Source: an uncultured Geobacter sp.
GTDB lineage: Bacteria > Desulfobacterota > Desulfuromonadia > Geobacterales > CAIOGM01
NCBI GenBank assembly: GCA_903857795.1
Contig: CAIOGM010000140.1
Span: 25,780 to 89,779 of the forward strand
Length of the DNA stretch: 64,000 nt
Direction of reading: 5' to 3'
The translations under genes and the position numbers were made by a program. The stretch's first letter is position 1. Each line of letters opens with the position of its first letter. This document shows positions 9,976 to 20,749 of the stretch, piece after piece. Below the pieces are notes generated by a model. That model saw only the letters and a list, made by a program, of their open reading frames with translations, ran no database searches and was not told the DNA's origin.

Positions 9976-10878
9976 ATGAAGTCACATCTCAGTATCCTGC
10001 TGGAAAGTGATACCAATGAACTTGAACTGCTTGAGTTCTCTGTGGATCATGGAGCGACCCCCGGCTATTTTGGTGTCAACGTGGCGAAAGTCCGTGAAAT
10101 CGTCAGGATGCCGGACATAACCCGTATCGCCCTGTCGCCTGAAGGAATCGCCGGAACAATGACACGACGCGGCAAGATCATTCCGGTCATTAATTTGGCA
10201 CGAGTCCTTGGAAGCGAACCCCCCAGAAAAGCCGACCGGGTCATCATCCTCGAATTCAACCAGGTCACCGTGGGGATCATGGTCGGCGCTGTCTCTTCCG
10301 TCCACCGCCTGTCATGGGGAGAGATTGAAGCTCCGCCGACCACCGGGGCGGGACTCTATATCATCGCACTGGTGAAGATGGAGGAGAGGATCATCCTCAT
10401 GCTGGATTTTGAGCGGATTCTGGCAGATATTTTTGACGGGGGGACGGTAAAACCGATGACGTTGCCCCACGGCAACCCGCTCAAGAACGGAGAGCGTACC
10501 ATTCTGTTCGTGGATGACTCCAGCTTCATCCGCTCTACTATCGGGGCTCTGTTGCGGCAGGCCGGGTTTCGTGTCAAGGAGGCGGTCAATGGAGAAGACG
10601 CCTGGAGGATCATTCAGGAGAGCGTCGAGATCGCTCCCCTTGATATTGATATCGTGATAACCGATGTGGAGATGCCCCGGATGGACGGACTGCACCTCAT
10701 CTCGCTGATTAAAAAAGAGAGCCGGTTCAGCGGAGTGCCGCTGTTCATCTTCAGCTCACTGGCCAGTGACGACAACAAGAGGAAATGGAAAAATGTCGGC
10801 GCAGACGGCATTATCACCAAGGCCGACCTCCCCAGGCTGCTGCAGATCCTCGACGAGGCGTTTAATGTCATCGGCTAA
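9976..10878 (+). CDS. cheV: Chemotaxis coupling protein CheV-like (CheW + receiver)
   Basis: CheW-like N-terminus (GVNVAKVREIVRMPD, GIAGTMTRRGKIIPVINL) and receiver TILFVDDSSFIRSTI...IVITDVEMPRMDGL. Confidence 0.9.
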   Translation: MKSHLSILLESDTNELELLEFSVDHGATPGYFGVNVAKVREIVRMPDITRIALSPEGIAGTMTRRGKIIPVINLARVLGSEPPRKADRVIILEFNQVTVGIMVGAVSSVHRLSWGEIEAPPTTGAGLYIIALVKMEERIILMLDFERILADIFDGGTVKPMTLPHGNPLKNGERTILFVDDSSFIRSTIGALLRQAGFRVKEAVNGEDAWRIIQESVEIAPLDIDIVITDVEMPRMDGLHLISLIKKESRFSGVPLFIFSSLASDDNKRKWKNVGADGIITKADLPRLLQILDEAFNVIG

Positions 10879-12482
10879 TAGGTGAGCCGGGCATAGGGTG
10901 AGCTCCGGGAGGCCCGGAGGGCGTCGGCCAGGGTGACGATCCCCCGGGCTTCCAGGAGGGGAATCAGCTTGAGCAGGAGCTCCGCGGTTACCAGGGCGTC
11001 CCCCAGGGCCGTATGCCGGCCGACTACGGTGAGATTCAACAGCCGGGCAATGCCATCGATGGAGTGGCTCTCCTGATGGGGATGGATGACCGAAGAGAGG
11101 AGCAACGTATCCAGCACCGGGTTGTCGAAGCTGACCCCGCATCGGCGCTCCTTGAGCCGCAGGCAGGCCATGTCAAAGGCGGCGTTGTGCGCCACCAGCA
11201 CCGCCCCTTCCACGAACCGGTGGAAATGAGGAAGGATCTGTTCGATGGTGGGGCGGCCGTCCACCATCTCCCTCGTAATGCCATGGACGGCCACCGACGC
11301 CTCGGGGATGGAGCGCCGGGGATCGATGAGCTGATCCATGACCTCCCCCGGAAGAATCCGTCCATTGACGATCCGGACCGCGCCCAGCTGAATGATCTCA
11401 TCCCCCTGGCCCGGCTCCAGACCGGTGGTCTCGGTATCGAACACCACATAGGTCAGGGAGCGGAGCGGCTGGCCGGAAAGCTCCTGCAGCCCCCGCTGCC
11501 CGAAGAGGTCGAATTCATAGGAGACGGGACGGGGCTCCGGCCGGGGGGTGCATTCGGTACCGACCAACTCAGGCTGCACGCCCCCCCCGACCTCCCTGCA
11601 CGGCCGACACTCTGTTTCCCCCCCCGGGTTCTGCTCCGCCAGAGTCAGGACAAATCCGGTCATCTGCCTCCGTTCACACTGAACACACTCCTCATGAATC
11701 TCACAGCGGAAGCCGAAGGCCGGCGCCATGGTGACCCGCAGGAGCCCCCCCCCTGAAAGGGGGGTCGTGAACTCCGTCACCGGCATACTCTCCCCCCGGG
11801 AGACCGCCTCCCGGAGCAGGGTCAACCCCCGGTCCAGGGGGGCGCGCGCCAGCACCCCGAACAGTGACCGCCCCAGGCCGATCCAGCCAACCGGCTCCCC
11901 CCGGGCAAACTTCATCGCTTCGGGGGGGTGCAGCAGCCGCTGGGCCTGCTGGTTGTAGAGGAGTATCTGCCCGTCGATGCTGCAGACCAGCACGCCGCTG
12001 GGGAGCTCCGACATGAGCGCAGCCAGGCGGTTGCGCTCCTCCTTCAGGTCGGCATGGGCAGAACGGACGGTGGCGTCCACCTCGGCGCGGAGCTTCTGGT
12101 AGGCGTCGGCCGAGGCGTTGATGACCTCGGCCAGGCGGATCACCTCACGGGCCCCCCTGGCCGGCAACCGGTACTCATGATTGACCAGGGAGATCACCTG
12201 GGTGGATTCGGCCATCTGCAGGATGGGGATGATGTAGTAGTGAAACAGGAGGGAGACCAAGCCGCCGATGACCGCCGCCAGGATGATCGCCCCCAGCAGC
12301 GGGAAGGGGAGGAGCTTTTCCGCCAGGGCGGCGACGGTCACCTGTTCGGCTTCGGAGAGGTTCAGCCAGGAACCGGCCACGGCGGCAAAGATCACCCCGA
12401 AGATGACGGCGCCGATGCCCAGGATGAAGATCCAGTATTTGTGCGATGGTTTCATGGCAGGGAAGAGGGGAAACCGACTCAA
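10875..12482 (-). CDS. Membrane-anchored PAS-like sensor fused to DnaQ/DEDD 3'-5' exonuclease
   Basis: Two TM helices and HAMP/PAS-like region; Cys-rich linker [14 protein letters not shown]...CRPC; exonuclease motifs [27 protein letters not shown]. Confidence 0.88.
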   Translation of the reverse strand: MSRFPLFPAMKPSHKYWIFILGIGAVIFGVIFAAVAGSWLNLSEAEQVTVAALAEKLLPFPLLGAIILAAVIGGLVSLLFHYYIIPILQMAESTQVISLVNHEYRLPARGAREVIRLAEVINASADAYQKLRAEVDATVRSAHADLKEERNRLAALMSELPSGVLVCSIDGQILLYNQQAQRLLHPPEAMKFARGEPVGWIGLGRSLFGVLARAPLDRGLTLLREAVSRGESMPVTEFTTPLSGGGLLRVTMAPAFGFRCEIHEECVQCERRQMTGFVLTLAEQNPGGETECRPCREVGGGVQPELVGTECTPRPEPRPVSYEFDLFGQRGLQELSGQPLRSLTYVVFDTETTGLEPGQGDEIIQLGAVRIVNGRILPGEVMDQLIDPRRSIPEASVAVHGITREMVDGRPTIEQILPHFHRFVEGAVLVAHNAAFDMACLRLKERRCGVSFDNPVLDTLLLSSVIHPHQESHSIDGIARLLNLTVVGRHTALGDALVTAELLLKLIPLLEARGIVTLADALRASRSSPYARLTY

Positions 12483-14239
12483 TCGAAACTCTCGGAAAAC
12501 CGGGAAGCAATCTCTCCCTGGAGATAACTCTCCACCTGGGCGGCGGTGGAGCAGGTCAGCGCCCTGGCCGCCACCTTGGTCGCCTCTTCCTTTGGACAGC
12601 GCCGGAGGAGCCGCTTGACCCGGGGGATGGCGACCGGTGACATGGAGAGCTCGTCAAACCCCAAACCCAGGAGAATGGGGAGGTAGAGCGGATCCCCGGC
12701 CATCTCGCCGCAGATGCAGGCCCGGATACCGGCGGCGTGGGCCGCCTCCACCACCGTCTTGAGAGAACGGAGAATGGCGGGATGGAGCGGTTCATAGAGA
12801 GGCGCCAGCTGCTCGTTGGAGCGGTCGATGGCCAGGGTGTACTGGATGAGATCGTTGGTGCCGACACTGAAGAAGTCGACTTCACGGGCGAGGAGGTCGG
12901 CGATGATGACCGCCGAGGGGATCTCGATCATGATGCCGACTTCCACTGCGTCATCATAGGGGACCCCCCGGGCCGTCAGCTCGGCCTTGGCCTCTGCCAG
13001 GCAGCTCTTGGCCGCGCGAAGTTCCGGGAGGCCGGAGATCATCGGGAAGAAGAGCCGGGCGGTTCCCAGGAGACTGGCCCTCAGGATGGCCCGAAGCTGG
13101 GTCCGGAAGAGCTCCGGCTCCCTCAGCGACAGCCGGACCGCCCGGACCCCCAGGGCGGGGTTAGCCTCGTCCCCGGGATGGAGCGCCCCGCAGAGCTTGT
13201 CCCCCCCCACGTCCAGGGTCCGGATGGAGACCGGGTGGGGAGCGGCCGCCCTGATCACCGCGGCATAGGCGGCATACTGCTCCTCTTCATCGGGAAGCGT
13301 GTCCCTATTCATGAAGAGAAGTTCCGTCCGGTAGAGCCCGATCCCCTGACCACCGTGGGCGGTTATGGCGGGAATCTCCTCGGGGAACTCCACGTTCCCC
13401 TGGAGCCGGAGTCGGTAACCGTCAGGGGTCAGGGGGGGAAGCTCCCGCAGCTTGGTAAGCTCCTGCTCCTGGTGGTCGTAGAGTCGTTTGCGCCGTTGGT
13501 AGGTCTCAAGGGTCTCGCTGTCGGGATTAATCTCCACGATCCCCCGGGCGCCATCGATGACCACCAGGTCGCCGTCACGAAGAGCCGAAGTCACCGACGC
13601 CATCCCCACCACCGCAGGAATCTCCAGGGCGCGGGCCAGGATGGCGGTATGCGCGTTGCGTCCCCCCAGATCGGTGACGAAGCCGGCGACCTGGGTGGCG
13701 TCGATCTGCAGGATGTCGGTGGGGGAGAGGTCGTGAGCTACGAGGATGCACCTCCCCGTGGCGCGGGGGAGCGGGTGGTGAGGAGTTCCGGTCATGTGAC
13801 GCAGGAGACGCTCCATCACGGTTTCGATGTCACGCCCCCGTTCACGGAGATAGTCGTCGTCAACGCCGGAAAAATGTTCCAGAAACTTGCGGGTGAAGCG
13901 CCGGATCGCCGCCTCGGCGTTGATCTCTTCGTCACGGATGAAGCCGGTGACCTCCCGGACCAGCATGCTGTCTTCCAGGATCAGGAGGTGGGCGTCGATG
14001 ACGTAGAGATGCTCAGCCCCCCGCTCCACCGCCAGCTCGTCGCGAATCCTGAGCAGCTCTCTCCGGGTATCGTCCAGGGCCAGGGCGAGACGGCCGATCT
14101 CAACAGGGACCTGACCGGCCTCGATGGGGAACTCAAGAACACGCAGCCGGCTCCGATCCACCATCTGCGCCGTGCCGATGGCGATCCCCGGGGAGGCCCC
14201 CGTACCATGGAGTACGCTCTTAGTTCTCGCCGAAGCCAT
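12479..14239 (-). CDS. ptsI: PTS Enzyme I (phosphoenolpyruvate-protein phosphotransferase)
   Basis: [21 protein letters not shown] active-site region; [29 protein letters not shown]. Confidence 0.96.
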   Translation of the reverse strand: MASARTKSVLHGTGASPGIAIGTAQMVDRSRLRVLEFPIEAGQVPVEIGRLALALDDTRRELLRIRDELAVERGAEHLYVIDAHLLILEDSMLVREVTGFIRDEEINAEAAIRRFTRKFLEHFSGVDDDYLRERGRDIETVMERLLRHMTGTPHHPLPRATGRCILVAHDLSPTDILQIDATQVAGFVTDLGGRNAHTAILARALEIPAVVGMASVTSALRDGDLVVIDGARGIVEINPDSETLETYQRRKRLYDHQEQELTKLRELPPLTPDGYRLRLQGNVEFPEEIPAITAHGGQGIGLYRTELLFMNRDTLPDEEEQYAAYAAVIRAAAPHPVSIRTLDVGGDKLCGALHPGDEANPALGVRAVRLSLREPELFRTQLRAILRASLLGTARLFFPMISGLPELRAAKSCLAEAKAELTARGVPYDDAVEVGIMIEIPSAVIIADLLAREVDFFSVGTNDLIQYTLAIDRSNEQLAPLYEPLHPAILRSLKTVVEAAHAAGIRACICGEMAGDPLYLPILLGLGFDELSMSPVAIPRVKRLLRRCPKEEATKVAARALTCSTAAQVESYLQGEIASRFSESFD

Positions 14240-14486
14240 CCTTTATCAGCTCTCCCAGAGTCGTCATGGCGACGGTTTCATCATCCCCGGCGACGGTGAC
14301 CTTGATGACGGTCCCCTTGCCGGCGGCCAGCATCATGATCCCCATGATACTCTTGCCGTTCACCTCGACCCCGTCCCGGGCGATCTTGATCTCTGATGCG
14401 AAGCGGCTGGCGGTCTTGACCAGCAGGGCCGAAGCCCGGGCGTGAAGCCCCAGCTTGTTGACGATGGTAAATTCCTGTTCGAGCAT
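14220..14486 (-). CDS. ptsH: Phosphocarrier protein HPr
   Basis: [20 protein letters not shown] (His-15 site) and [13 protein letters not shown] (Ser-46 site). Confidence 0.96.
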   Translation of the reverse strand: MLEQEFTIVNKLGLHARASALLVKTASRFASEIKIARDGVEVNGKSIMGIMMLAAGKGTVIKVTVAGDDETVAMTTLGELIKDGFGEN

Positions 14487-14510
14487 GAAGGATCCAGTTC
14501 TTCGTCGTGG

Positions 14511-14903
14511 TTATTTGAGAAAATCACCTGCCACGGAGATGCTCTCCCGACCGCACTCCCGCAGACGGGCGGCCAGCCCGGCGACCCCCAACAGCTCCCG
14601 CTTGAGGGCGAACTCCATGACCATGGGGAGATTGACTCCGGAGAGGACCTCTACCCGGTTCTCTTCGAGAAACGAAATACTCAGGTTTGACGGGGTTCCG
14701 CCGAACATGTCGGTCATGATGATCACCCCCGGCCCCCCCAGGCGCCGCAGGGCGCCGGTAATCCCCGCCAGGATGGTGTCGCCGTTATCCCCGGGAGTGA
14801 CCCCCAGGGCCTCGGCCCGGGGAATCGGGCCGACGATCATCTCCGCCGCCTTGAGCAGTTCCGCCGCAAGGTGGGAGTGCGCCACCAGGAGTAATCCAAT
14901 CAT
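14511..14903 (-). CDS. PTS EIIA, mannose/fructose (ManX) type
   Basis: MIGLLLVAHSHLAAELLKAAEMIVG... and GVIIMTDMFGGTPSNLS. Confidence 0.93.
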   Translation of the reverse strand: MIGLLLVAHSHLAAELLKAAEMIVGPIPRAEALGVTPGDNGDTILAGITGALRRLGGPGVIIMTDMFGGTPSNLSISFLEENRVEVLSGVNLPMVMEFALKRELLGVAGLAARLRECGRESISVAGDFLK

Positions 14904-15772
14904 GTGGTCCCCTTATCAATGTCACGATGGGTGATCTTCAGTCTGACATGCTGGCCGGCAAAGAGACGGCCCAGCGCCTCGGTGACCGCCACGGAGCGGT
15001 GACGCCCCCCGGTGCACCCCACCGACAGGGTGAGGTACGACTTACCCTCGCTCCGGAAACGGGGGATCAGAAAATCCAGGAGCTCTTCGACCCGGGTGAT
15101 GAAGGTCATGGTTGACTGCTTCTCCAGGACATACTCCCGGACCCCCGGGTCGAGACCGGTGGAACTCTTCAGCTCCGGAACGAAGTGGGGATTGGGGAGA
15201 AACCGGACATCAAAGAGCATGTCCGACTCCAGGGGGATGCCGTAACGGAAGCCGAAGGATTGGAGGTGAACCGTCATCCCCCCAGACTCCTCGCACCCCC
15301 TCACGTGGGCCAGCACCTGCTCCCGAAGCTGATGGACGTTGGTCTCAGAGGTGTCGAAGATCTTGACGGCCAGGTGGCGCAACCCCGCCAGCTGTTCCCG
15401 CTCGAAGCGGACCGCCTCGGGGATCGATTCAAACGCTCCCGCCGGGTGGCGTCTCCTGGTCTCGGAAAAGCGGCGGGTGATGATCTCGTCGGTGGCATCG
15501 AAGAAGAAGAGTTCGATAGAGTGCCCGGTGCTCCGAATCTCTGCAAAGACCTCGGTATACCCGGAGATGAAATCGATGCTCCGGATATCCATCACCAGCA
15601 CCACCCCGGTGACCTGCTCCCGGGAGTTGCCGATGAGCTCGATGAATTTGGGGAAGAGGGTCAGCGGGAGGTTGTCGATGCAGAAGAACCCCTCATCCTC
15701 CAGCGCCTTGACCGCGGTGGACTTGCCGGAACCGGACATCCCTGTGACGATGATGATCCGCAAGCTATTCAA
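14900..15772 (-). CDS. rapZ: RNase adapter protein RapZ (YvcJ family)
   Basis: VTGMSGSGKSTAVKALEDEGFFCIDNLP; C-terminal SVGCTGGRHRSVAVTEAL. Confidence 0.96.
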   Translation of the reverse strand: MNSLRIIIVTGMSGSGKSTAVKALEDEGFFCIDNLPLTLFPKFIELIGNSREQVTGVVLVMDIRSIDFISGYTEVFAEIRSTGHSIELFFFDATDEIITRRFSETRRRHPAGAFESIPEAVRFEREQLAGLRHLAVKIFDTSETNVHQLREQVLAHVRGCEESGGMTVHLQSFGFRYGIPLESDMLFDVRFLPNPHFVPELKSSTGLDPGVREYVLEKQSTMTFITRVEELLDFLIPRFRSEGKSYLTLSVGCTGGRHRSVAVTEALGRLFAGQHVRLKITHRDIDKGTT

Positions 15773-16724
15773 CTTCGTCCCCCAGATGCCGGACTTCCAG
15801 CCGGTTCATGAGTTGTTCGTGGAATTCCCGGGCCGAATGGTACCCCATCCCCTTCAGGAGATAATCCCGGGCCGCCACCTCGATGATGGAGGTGAGGTTG
15901 CGGCCGGGACGGACCGGGATCTTCAGGTGCGGTAACTCCACATCCAAGATGCTGTACTGAGCGTCATCGATCCCCAGGCGGTCATACTCATGGTTCGCAT
16001 CCCACTCCATCAGTTCGATGACCAGGTCGATGATCTTCTTTTCCCGGATGGACGAGACGCCGAAGAGGTTTTTGATGTTGATGATGCCGAGCCCCCGGAT
16101 CTCCATATGGTACTGGAGCGACTCACCGGCCATCCCCACCAGGGAGGCCGGCATCTTCTTCCTGATGAAGACGACATCGTCGGCCACCAGCCGGTTACCC
16201 CGGAGGATCAGGTCCAGGGCGCACTCGCTCTTGCCGATACCGCTCTTCCCCAAGAGCAGCACCCCCACCCCCAGGACGTCCACGAGGACGCCGTGGAGGT
16301 GGGTCGTGGGGAGGAGACTCTCTTCCAGGAACTTGGTGATGAGCGAGATGAAGGTGGATGACTGGTGCGGACTCACCAGGAGCGGGATTCCGGCCTCTTC
16401 AGCCGCCCGGATCAGCTCCTCGGGAGGCTCAAGCCCCTTGGTCACCATGAAGCCGATGAGAGGAAACGAGCAGAGCTTCCCGATGTACTCCCGGGCCGTC
16501 TCTTCGGGGAGCTGCTGGAGGTAGGAGATCTCGGTGTTGCCGAGCACCTGAAGCCGGTTGGGGTGCAGGTGGATGGTATAGCCGGTCAGGGCCAACCCCG
16601 GCTTCTGGATGCGGGGGCTGGTCAGTCGATTGACCAACCCCCGGCTCCCTGCGACCAGAGTAAGGTTGAGCCCGTACTCGGTCTCAGTGAGCAGGTTGTT
16701 GACGGTGAGGGTGGGCGTGTTCAT
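15765..16724 (-). CDS. hprK: HPr kinase/phosphorylase
   Basis: Walker A GVLLLGKSGIGKSECALDLI; LGIINIKNLFG; start at MNTPTLTVNNLL. Confidence 0.95.
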   Translation of the reverse strand: MNTPTLTVNNLLTETEYGLNLTLVAGSRGLVNRLTSPRIQKPGLALTGYTIHLHPNRLQVLGNTEISYLQQLPEETAREYIGKLCSFPLIGFMVTKGLEPPEELIRAAEEAGIPLLVSPHQSSTFISLITKFLEESLLPTTHLHGVLVDVLGVGVLLLGKSGIGKSECALDLILRGNRLVADDVVFIRKKMPASLVGMAGESLQYHMEIRGLGIINIKNLFGVSSIREKKIIDLVIELMEWDANHEYDRLGIDDAQYSILDVELPHLKIPVRPGRNLTSIIEVAARDYLLKGMGYHSAREFHEQLMNRLEVRHLGDEVE

Positions 16725-16755
16725 GAAACGCTCCTGACGGGGTAACGAGCCGACC

Positions 16756-17301
16756 CTACTGCCGTTCGGGCTCGATGAGTCCGTAGTTGCCATCCTTGCG
16801 CCGGTAGATGACGTTAATGGAGTCGTTGCCGGCGTTGGTAAAGACGAGGAAGTCCTTGTGAAGGAGGTCCATCTGCATTACCGCCTCATCAACCGACATC
16901 GGCTTGATGGAGAAGGTGGAGCTCTTGATGATCACCGGCTCGCTGCGGGTTTCGATGCTCTCCGCCTCGACGATGCTCTTGAGGACTCGACGATCGGAGC
17001 TGTCGGCCGACGGCTTGTGATCCTTGAGCCGCTCCTTGTAGCGCTGGAGCTGCCGCTCTATCTTGTCCAGGACCATGTCGATGGCGGCGTACATGTCGGA
17101 GGTCTCTTCCGAGGCCTTGATGGTGATCCCCTTGGCGGTGAGGGTGATGTCGGCGCTGTGCCGAATCTTCTCCACGGTCAGAAACACCTGGGCGGTAATG
17201 GGCTCGTCGATGTATTTCCTGACGCGCTCCAGCTTCTCTGTGGCGTAGGCCTTCAGCGCATCGCTGGGCTCAAGATGACGGAATGTCGTGGTAATCTGCA
17301 T
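16756..17301 (-). CDS. hpf: Ribosome hibernation promoting factor, long form
   Basis: MQITTTFRHLEPSDALKAYATEKLERV...; C-terminal DFLVFTNAGNDSINVIYRRKDGNYGLIEP. Confidence 0.94.
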   Translation of the reverse strand: MQITTTFRHLEPSDALKAYATEKLERVRKYIDEPITAQVFLTVEKIRHSADITLTAKGITIKASEETSDMYAAIDMVLDKIERQLQRYKERLKDHKPSADSSDRRVLKSIVEAESIETRSEPVIIKSSTFSIKPMSVDEAVMQMDLLHKDFLVFTNAGNDSINVIYRRKDGNYGLIEPERQ

Positions 17302-17360
17302 GTGATTCCTCCTGTGTGATATGACCTGAGACATAGGGGTCTCTCCGGTAGAGGGAGAGG

Positions 17361-18812
17361 TCAATAGAGACGCTTTCGTTCCGACGAAGAGCCGATCCGG
17401 AGCATCTCCCGGTACTTGGTTACGGTACGGCGAGCGATAATGATGTTACCCTTGGCGAGGAGCTCCGCCAGCCGCTGGTCGCTGAACGGCTTGCGCAGGT
17501 CCTCCGACTCCAGAATCTCCTTGATCTTGTTCTTGACACTCTCCGAGGCGATAAACTCTCCATCGCCGATGGAGATTCCGCTGTTGAAGAAATACTTCAG
17601 TTCGAACAGCCCCTGGGGGGTCTGCATATACTTGTTACTGGTGACCCGGCTGATGGTCGATTCGTGCATGCCGATATCGTCGGCCACATCCCGGAGCACC
17701 AGCGGCTTCAGGTGTTCGATCCCTTTATCGAAAAACTCCCGCTGAAACTTGACGATGCTCTTGGCGGTCTTGTAGATGGTCCGCTGCCGCTGCTGGATGC
17801 TCTTGATCAGCCAGAGGGCGGAACGGGTCTTGTCGTTGATGTAGCTCTCCGCCTTCTGATCCAGGAGCGGGCCAAGCTTCCCATCGGAGAGGTAGAGCGG
17901 ATTGATCCGGAGGTTAGGGAGTCCATCCTCATTGAGGGTGACCACATACTCTTCACCGATCTTGTAGACAAAGATATCGGCGGAGATGTACTGAATATCG
18001 TCCTGCTGGAAGATCCGTCCCGGCTTCGGCTCCATGTTGGAGATGATGCGGGAGGCCAGAAGGACATCCTTGATCTCCACCCCCAGCGCCCGGCCGATCT
18101 GCCGGTAGTTACGGAGCTCCAGCCCTTTCAGATGGTCGCGGATGATGGACTCCACGACGGTCCCTTCCATCTCCAGGAGGCGGACCTGGATCAGGAGGCA
18201 CTCCCTGAGATCACGGGCGACAACCCCCATGGGATCGAAATCGTGCAGCTGCGCCAGGACCTCTTCGACGAAGCCCTGATCACAGCCGCAGACCAGGGCC
18301 ACCTCCTCGGTGGTGGAGCGGAAATAGCCGTCCTCATCCACGTTGCCGATGATCTCGGTGCCGATCCGCATCTCTTCGTCGGTAAACTTCCCCATGTTGA
18401 GCTGCCAGATGAGGTGGTCGGAAAGGGTCCCCTTCTTGGTGAGCATGTTCTCGAAGGAGGGGCGGTCGTCATCATCATCGTTATACTGCTCGCCGGCGCT
18501 GTAGTTGTACCCTTCCAGGAAGGTGTCCCAATCCATCTCCCGGATGGTCTCTTCGTTGACCTTCAGCTCCTGAAAGGAGTCCCCCTCCTGGAGCGGAGAG
18601 CTCTCCTGCTCGGAGAGTTCGAGGGTATCGGGCTCCTTGGGCTCCTCCAGTTCGGTAAGCTCGTCAAGGACCGGGTTCTCTTCCAGCTCCTGCTGGACAA
18701 CCTCCTGGAGTTCCAGACGCGAAAGCTGAAGCAGCTTGATCGCCTGCTGCAGCTGGGGGGTCATCACCAGCTGCTGCGTGAGCTTCATCTGCTGTCGCAT
18801 TTCCAATGCCAT
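17361..18812 (-). CDS. rpoN: RNA polymerase sigma-54 factor
   Basis: MALEMRQQMKLTQQLVMTPQLQQAIKLLQLSRLEL; RpoN box ARRTVTKYRE. Confidence 0.97.
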   Translation of the reverse strand: MALEMRQQMKLTQQLVMTPQLQQAIKLLQLSRLELQEVVQQELEENPVLDELTELEEPKEPDTLELSEQESSPLQEGDSFQELKVNEETIREMDWDTFLEGYNYSAGEQYNDDDDDRPSFENMLTKKGTLSDHLIWQLNMGKFTDEEMRIGTEIIGNVDEDGYFRSTTEEVALVCGCDQGFVEEVLAQLHDFDPMGVVARDLRECLLIQVRLLEMEGTVVESIIRDHLKGLELRNYRQIGRALGVEIKDVLLASRIISNMEPKPGRIFQQDDIQYISADIFVYKIGEEYVVTLNEDGLPNLRINPLYLSDGKLGPLLDQKAESYINDKTRSALWLIKSIQQRQRTIYKTAKSIVKFQREFFDKGIEHLKPLVLRDVADDIGMHESTISRVTSNKYMQTPQGLFELKYFFNSGISIGDGEFIASESVKNKIKEILESEDLRKPFSDQRLAELLAKGNIIIARRTVTKYREMLRIGSSSERKRLY

Positions 18813-18831
18813 ACCTGCTCCCGCCTGTCCG

Positions 18832-19572
18832 TTACAGCTTGAACCGTTCCCCCAGGTAAATTTCCCGGGCCTTTTTACTCTCTGAAATCTGTTGGGGTGT
18901 CCCCTGCTCCAGGATCTCGCCGGCATTCATGATGTAGGCGGTGTCACAGACCCCCAGGGTCTCGCGGACATTGTGATCGGAGATCAGCACCCCGATCCCC
19001 TTCTCCTTCAGCGCGGTGATGATCCCCTGAATATCCATGACCGCTATGGGGTCGATGCCGGCGAACGGCTCGTCCAGCAGGATGAATGACGGGGTCGTCA
19101 CCAGGGCGCGTGCGATCTCCACCCGCCTCCTCTCCCCGCCGGAGAGGGCATACCCCTTGGTCCGGGCGATATGGGCAATGCCGAATTCGGCCATGAGCTG
19201 TTCGGACCGCTCCAGCCGCTGACGCCGGGAGAGAGCCAGGGTCTCCAGGACCGCCAGGAGATTCTCCTCAACGGTCAGTTTCCGGAACACCGAGGCGTCC
19301 TGGGCCAGGTAACTGATCCCCTTGCGGGCCCGCTGGTACATGGGGAGAGAGGTTATCTCCTCCCCATCCAGAAAGACGGCCCCCTCGTCAGGATGGGCAA
19401 AACCGACCACCAGGTAGAAGGTGGTGGTCTTACCCGCGCCGTTGGGACCGAGGAGCCCGACGACCTCACCGGAGTGCACCTGGATGGCGATATCGTTGAC
19501 CACCGCTCTCCGGTTGAACCGTTTGACCAGTCCGCAGGTGGATAGGAGTCGTTCAGTGGCCGGTAGAGGCAT
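18832..19572 (-). CDS. lptB: LPS export ABC transporter ATPase LptB
   Basis: [42 protein letters not shown]; next to lptA/lptC/rpoN. Confidence 0.96.
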   Translation of the reverse strand: MPLPATERLLSTCGLVKRFNRRAVVNDIAIQVHSGEVVGLLGPNGAGKTTTFYLVVGFAHPDEGAVFLDGEEITSLPMYQRARKGISYLAQDASVFRKLTVEENLLAVLETLALSRRQRLERSEQLMAEFGIAHIARTKGYALSGGERRRVEIARALVTTPSFILLDEPFAGIDPIAVMDIQGIITALKEKGIGVLISDHNVRETLGVCDTAYIMNAGEILEQGTPQQISESKKAREIYLGERFKL

Positions 19573-20059
19573 CCTGTTTCCCTTTCGGGTGAATGACCGC
19601 CTCGACACGGGTGGTGGCTGTTCCGGTGACGACACTCTTCTGGTCCGCCAGATAGTAGGTTATTTCAGAACCGGAGACCATATCCTCTCCCTGAAAGACC
19701 TTCGGATTCACCGTGAGGACAATCTTCCCCTGCTTGTTGTCATAGAGCGCGGCCCCTGCCGTCCCGGTCCGGCTCTTCTGGACGATCCTGACCGTGCCGG
19801 TACAGACCACCCGCTCCACGCTCCCCCCGGTAGAGTCATAGTGGACCACCATCCGGTCGGCGTAGAGGGCCAGGTCTCCCTGGCGGGCCGTAACCTTGCC
19901 GCTGAAGGTCGCCGTGCCATGGGCGGTGTCGGTGAGGAGCTGGTCTGACTTGATGTAGATGGGGGCGTTACGCTCCATTACCGGGGCGCTCTCCGGCGCA
20001 GCGGACGCGACCCCGGCCAGAAAGAGTGAACAGATGAACCAGATAACCGGAGCACGCAT
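19553..20059 (-). CDS. lptA: LPS transport periplasmic protein LptA (OstA-like)
   Basis: Signal peptide then [42 protein letters not shown]; position between lptB and lptC. Confidence 0.92.
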   Translation of the reverse strand: MRAPVIWFICSLFLAGVASAAPESAPVMERNAPIYIKSDQLLTDTAHGTATFSGKVTARQGDLALYADRMVVHYDSTGGSVERVVCTGTVRIVQKSRTGTAGAALYDNKQGKIVLTVNPKVFQGEDMVSGSEITYYLADQKSVVTGTATTRVEAVIHPKGKQDASTGH

Positions 20060-20063
20060 CGGT

Positions 20064-20636
20064 TTAACGCCTCCCCGGCAGCAGCGTGGCGCGGACGTTC
20101 CTGCGAACTCTTACGGTTCCATGTACGGTATGAAGCTCCATCCCGTCCCCTTCCACGGTGGCGTTCTGCTGCGTGATTGTTACGTGGTCGTCACTGCTCA
20201 GGAGAGAGCGGGCGGCGTCGTAAAATACCGTGCCGGTAGAGACGCTCAAACCGTCATTGCTGATCGCCACCACCTTGTCGGTCAGGGTCACGTTACGGCT
20301 CTTGATATCGTAGATTGCCCGGCCTGCGGTCAGCGTGACTGTCCCCGGTTGCCGCTGCAGGTAAACGACAAAGTGCGGTCGGGTCAGGTAGACCTGACTC
20401 TCCTTCTGGGCCACATCGGCCTGTTGCGCCTCCAGCACCCACTTCTTGACACCGTCACGGGTTTCCGAATAGGTGACGGTGCGGATCGAGATGTCGATGT
20501 TTTGGGGAAGGCGTGAGACCGCCACCACTTTTTTGCGCAGAGCAGGTAATTTCAAATAGAGGAGTGTCGCCAGTGTAACTACCGCAGCGACAATGATAAG
20601 TGACAGAATCTGTCTGAATTTATTCAGCTTTATCAT
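20064..20636 (-). CDS. lptC: LPS export protein LptC
   Basis: Single N-terminal TM, YSETRDGVKKWVLEAQQADV..., adjacent to lptA. Confidence 0.9.
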   Translation of the reverse strand: MIKLNKFRQILSLIIVAAVVTLATLLYLKLPALRKKVVAVSRLPQNIDISIRTVTYSETRDGVKKWVLEAQQADVAQKESQVYLTRPHFVVYLQRQPGTVTLTAGRAIYDIKSRNVTLTDKVVAISNDGLSVSTGTVFYDAARSLLSSDDHVTITQQNATVEGDGMELHTVHGTVRVRRNVRATLLPGRR

Positions 20637-20749
20637 ATAGCGGCGGGGATTATAGCATTAACCGTTGGGGGCTGTAAAGTGCATTCTAGAAATATTTCCC
20701 GAGATTGGCACAAAGATTGTAAAGGGGGGGATAGCATCCTGCAGTAACG

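Noticed and set aside
11737-11760. C9 run in the exonuclease gene as another slippage tract
   Set aside because: In frame and shorter than the G10-G12 set; several 7-9 nt runs exist in this high-GC DNA and are not distinctive on their own.
12737-14299. 520-aa plus-strand ORF
   Set aside because: Antisense to ptsI.
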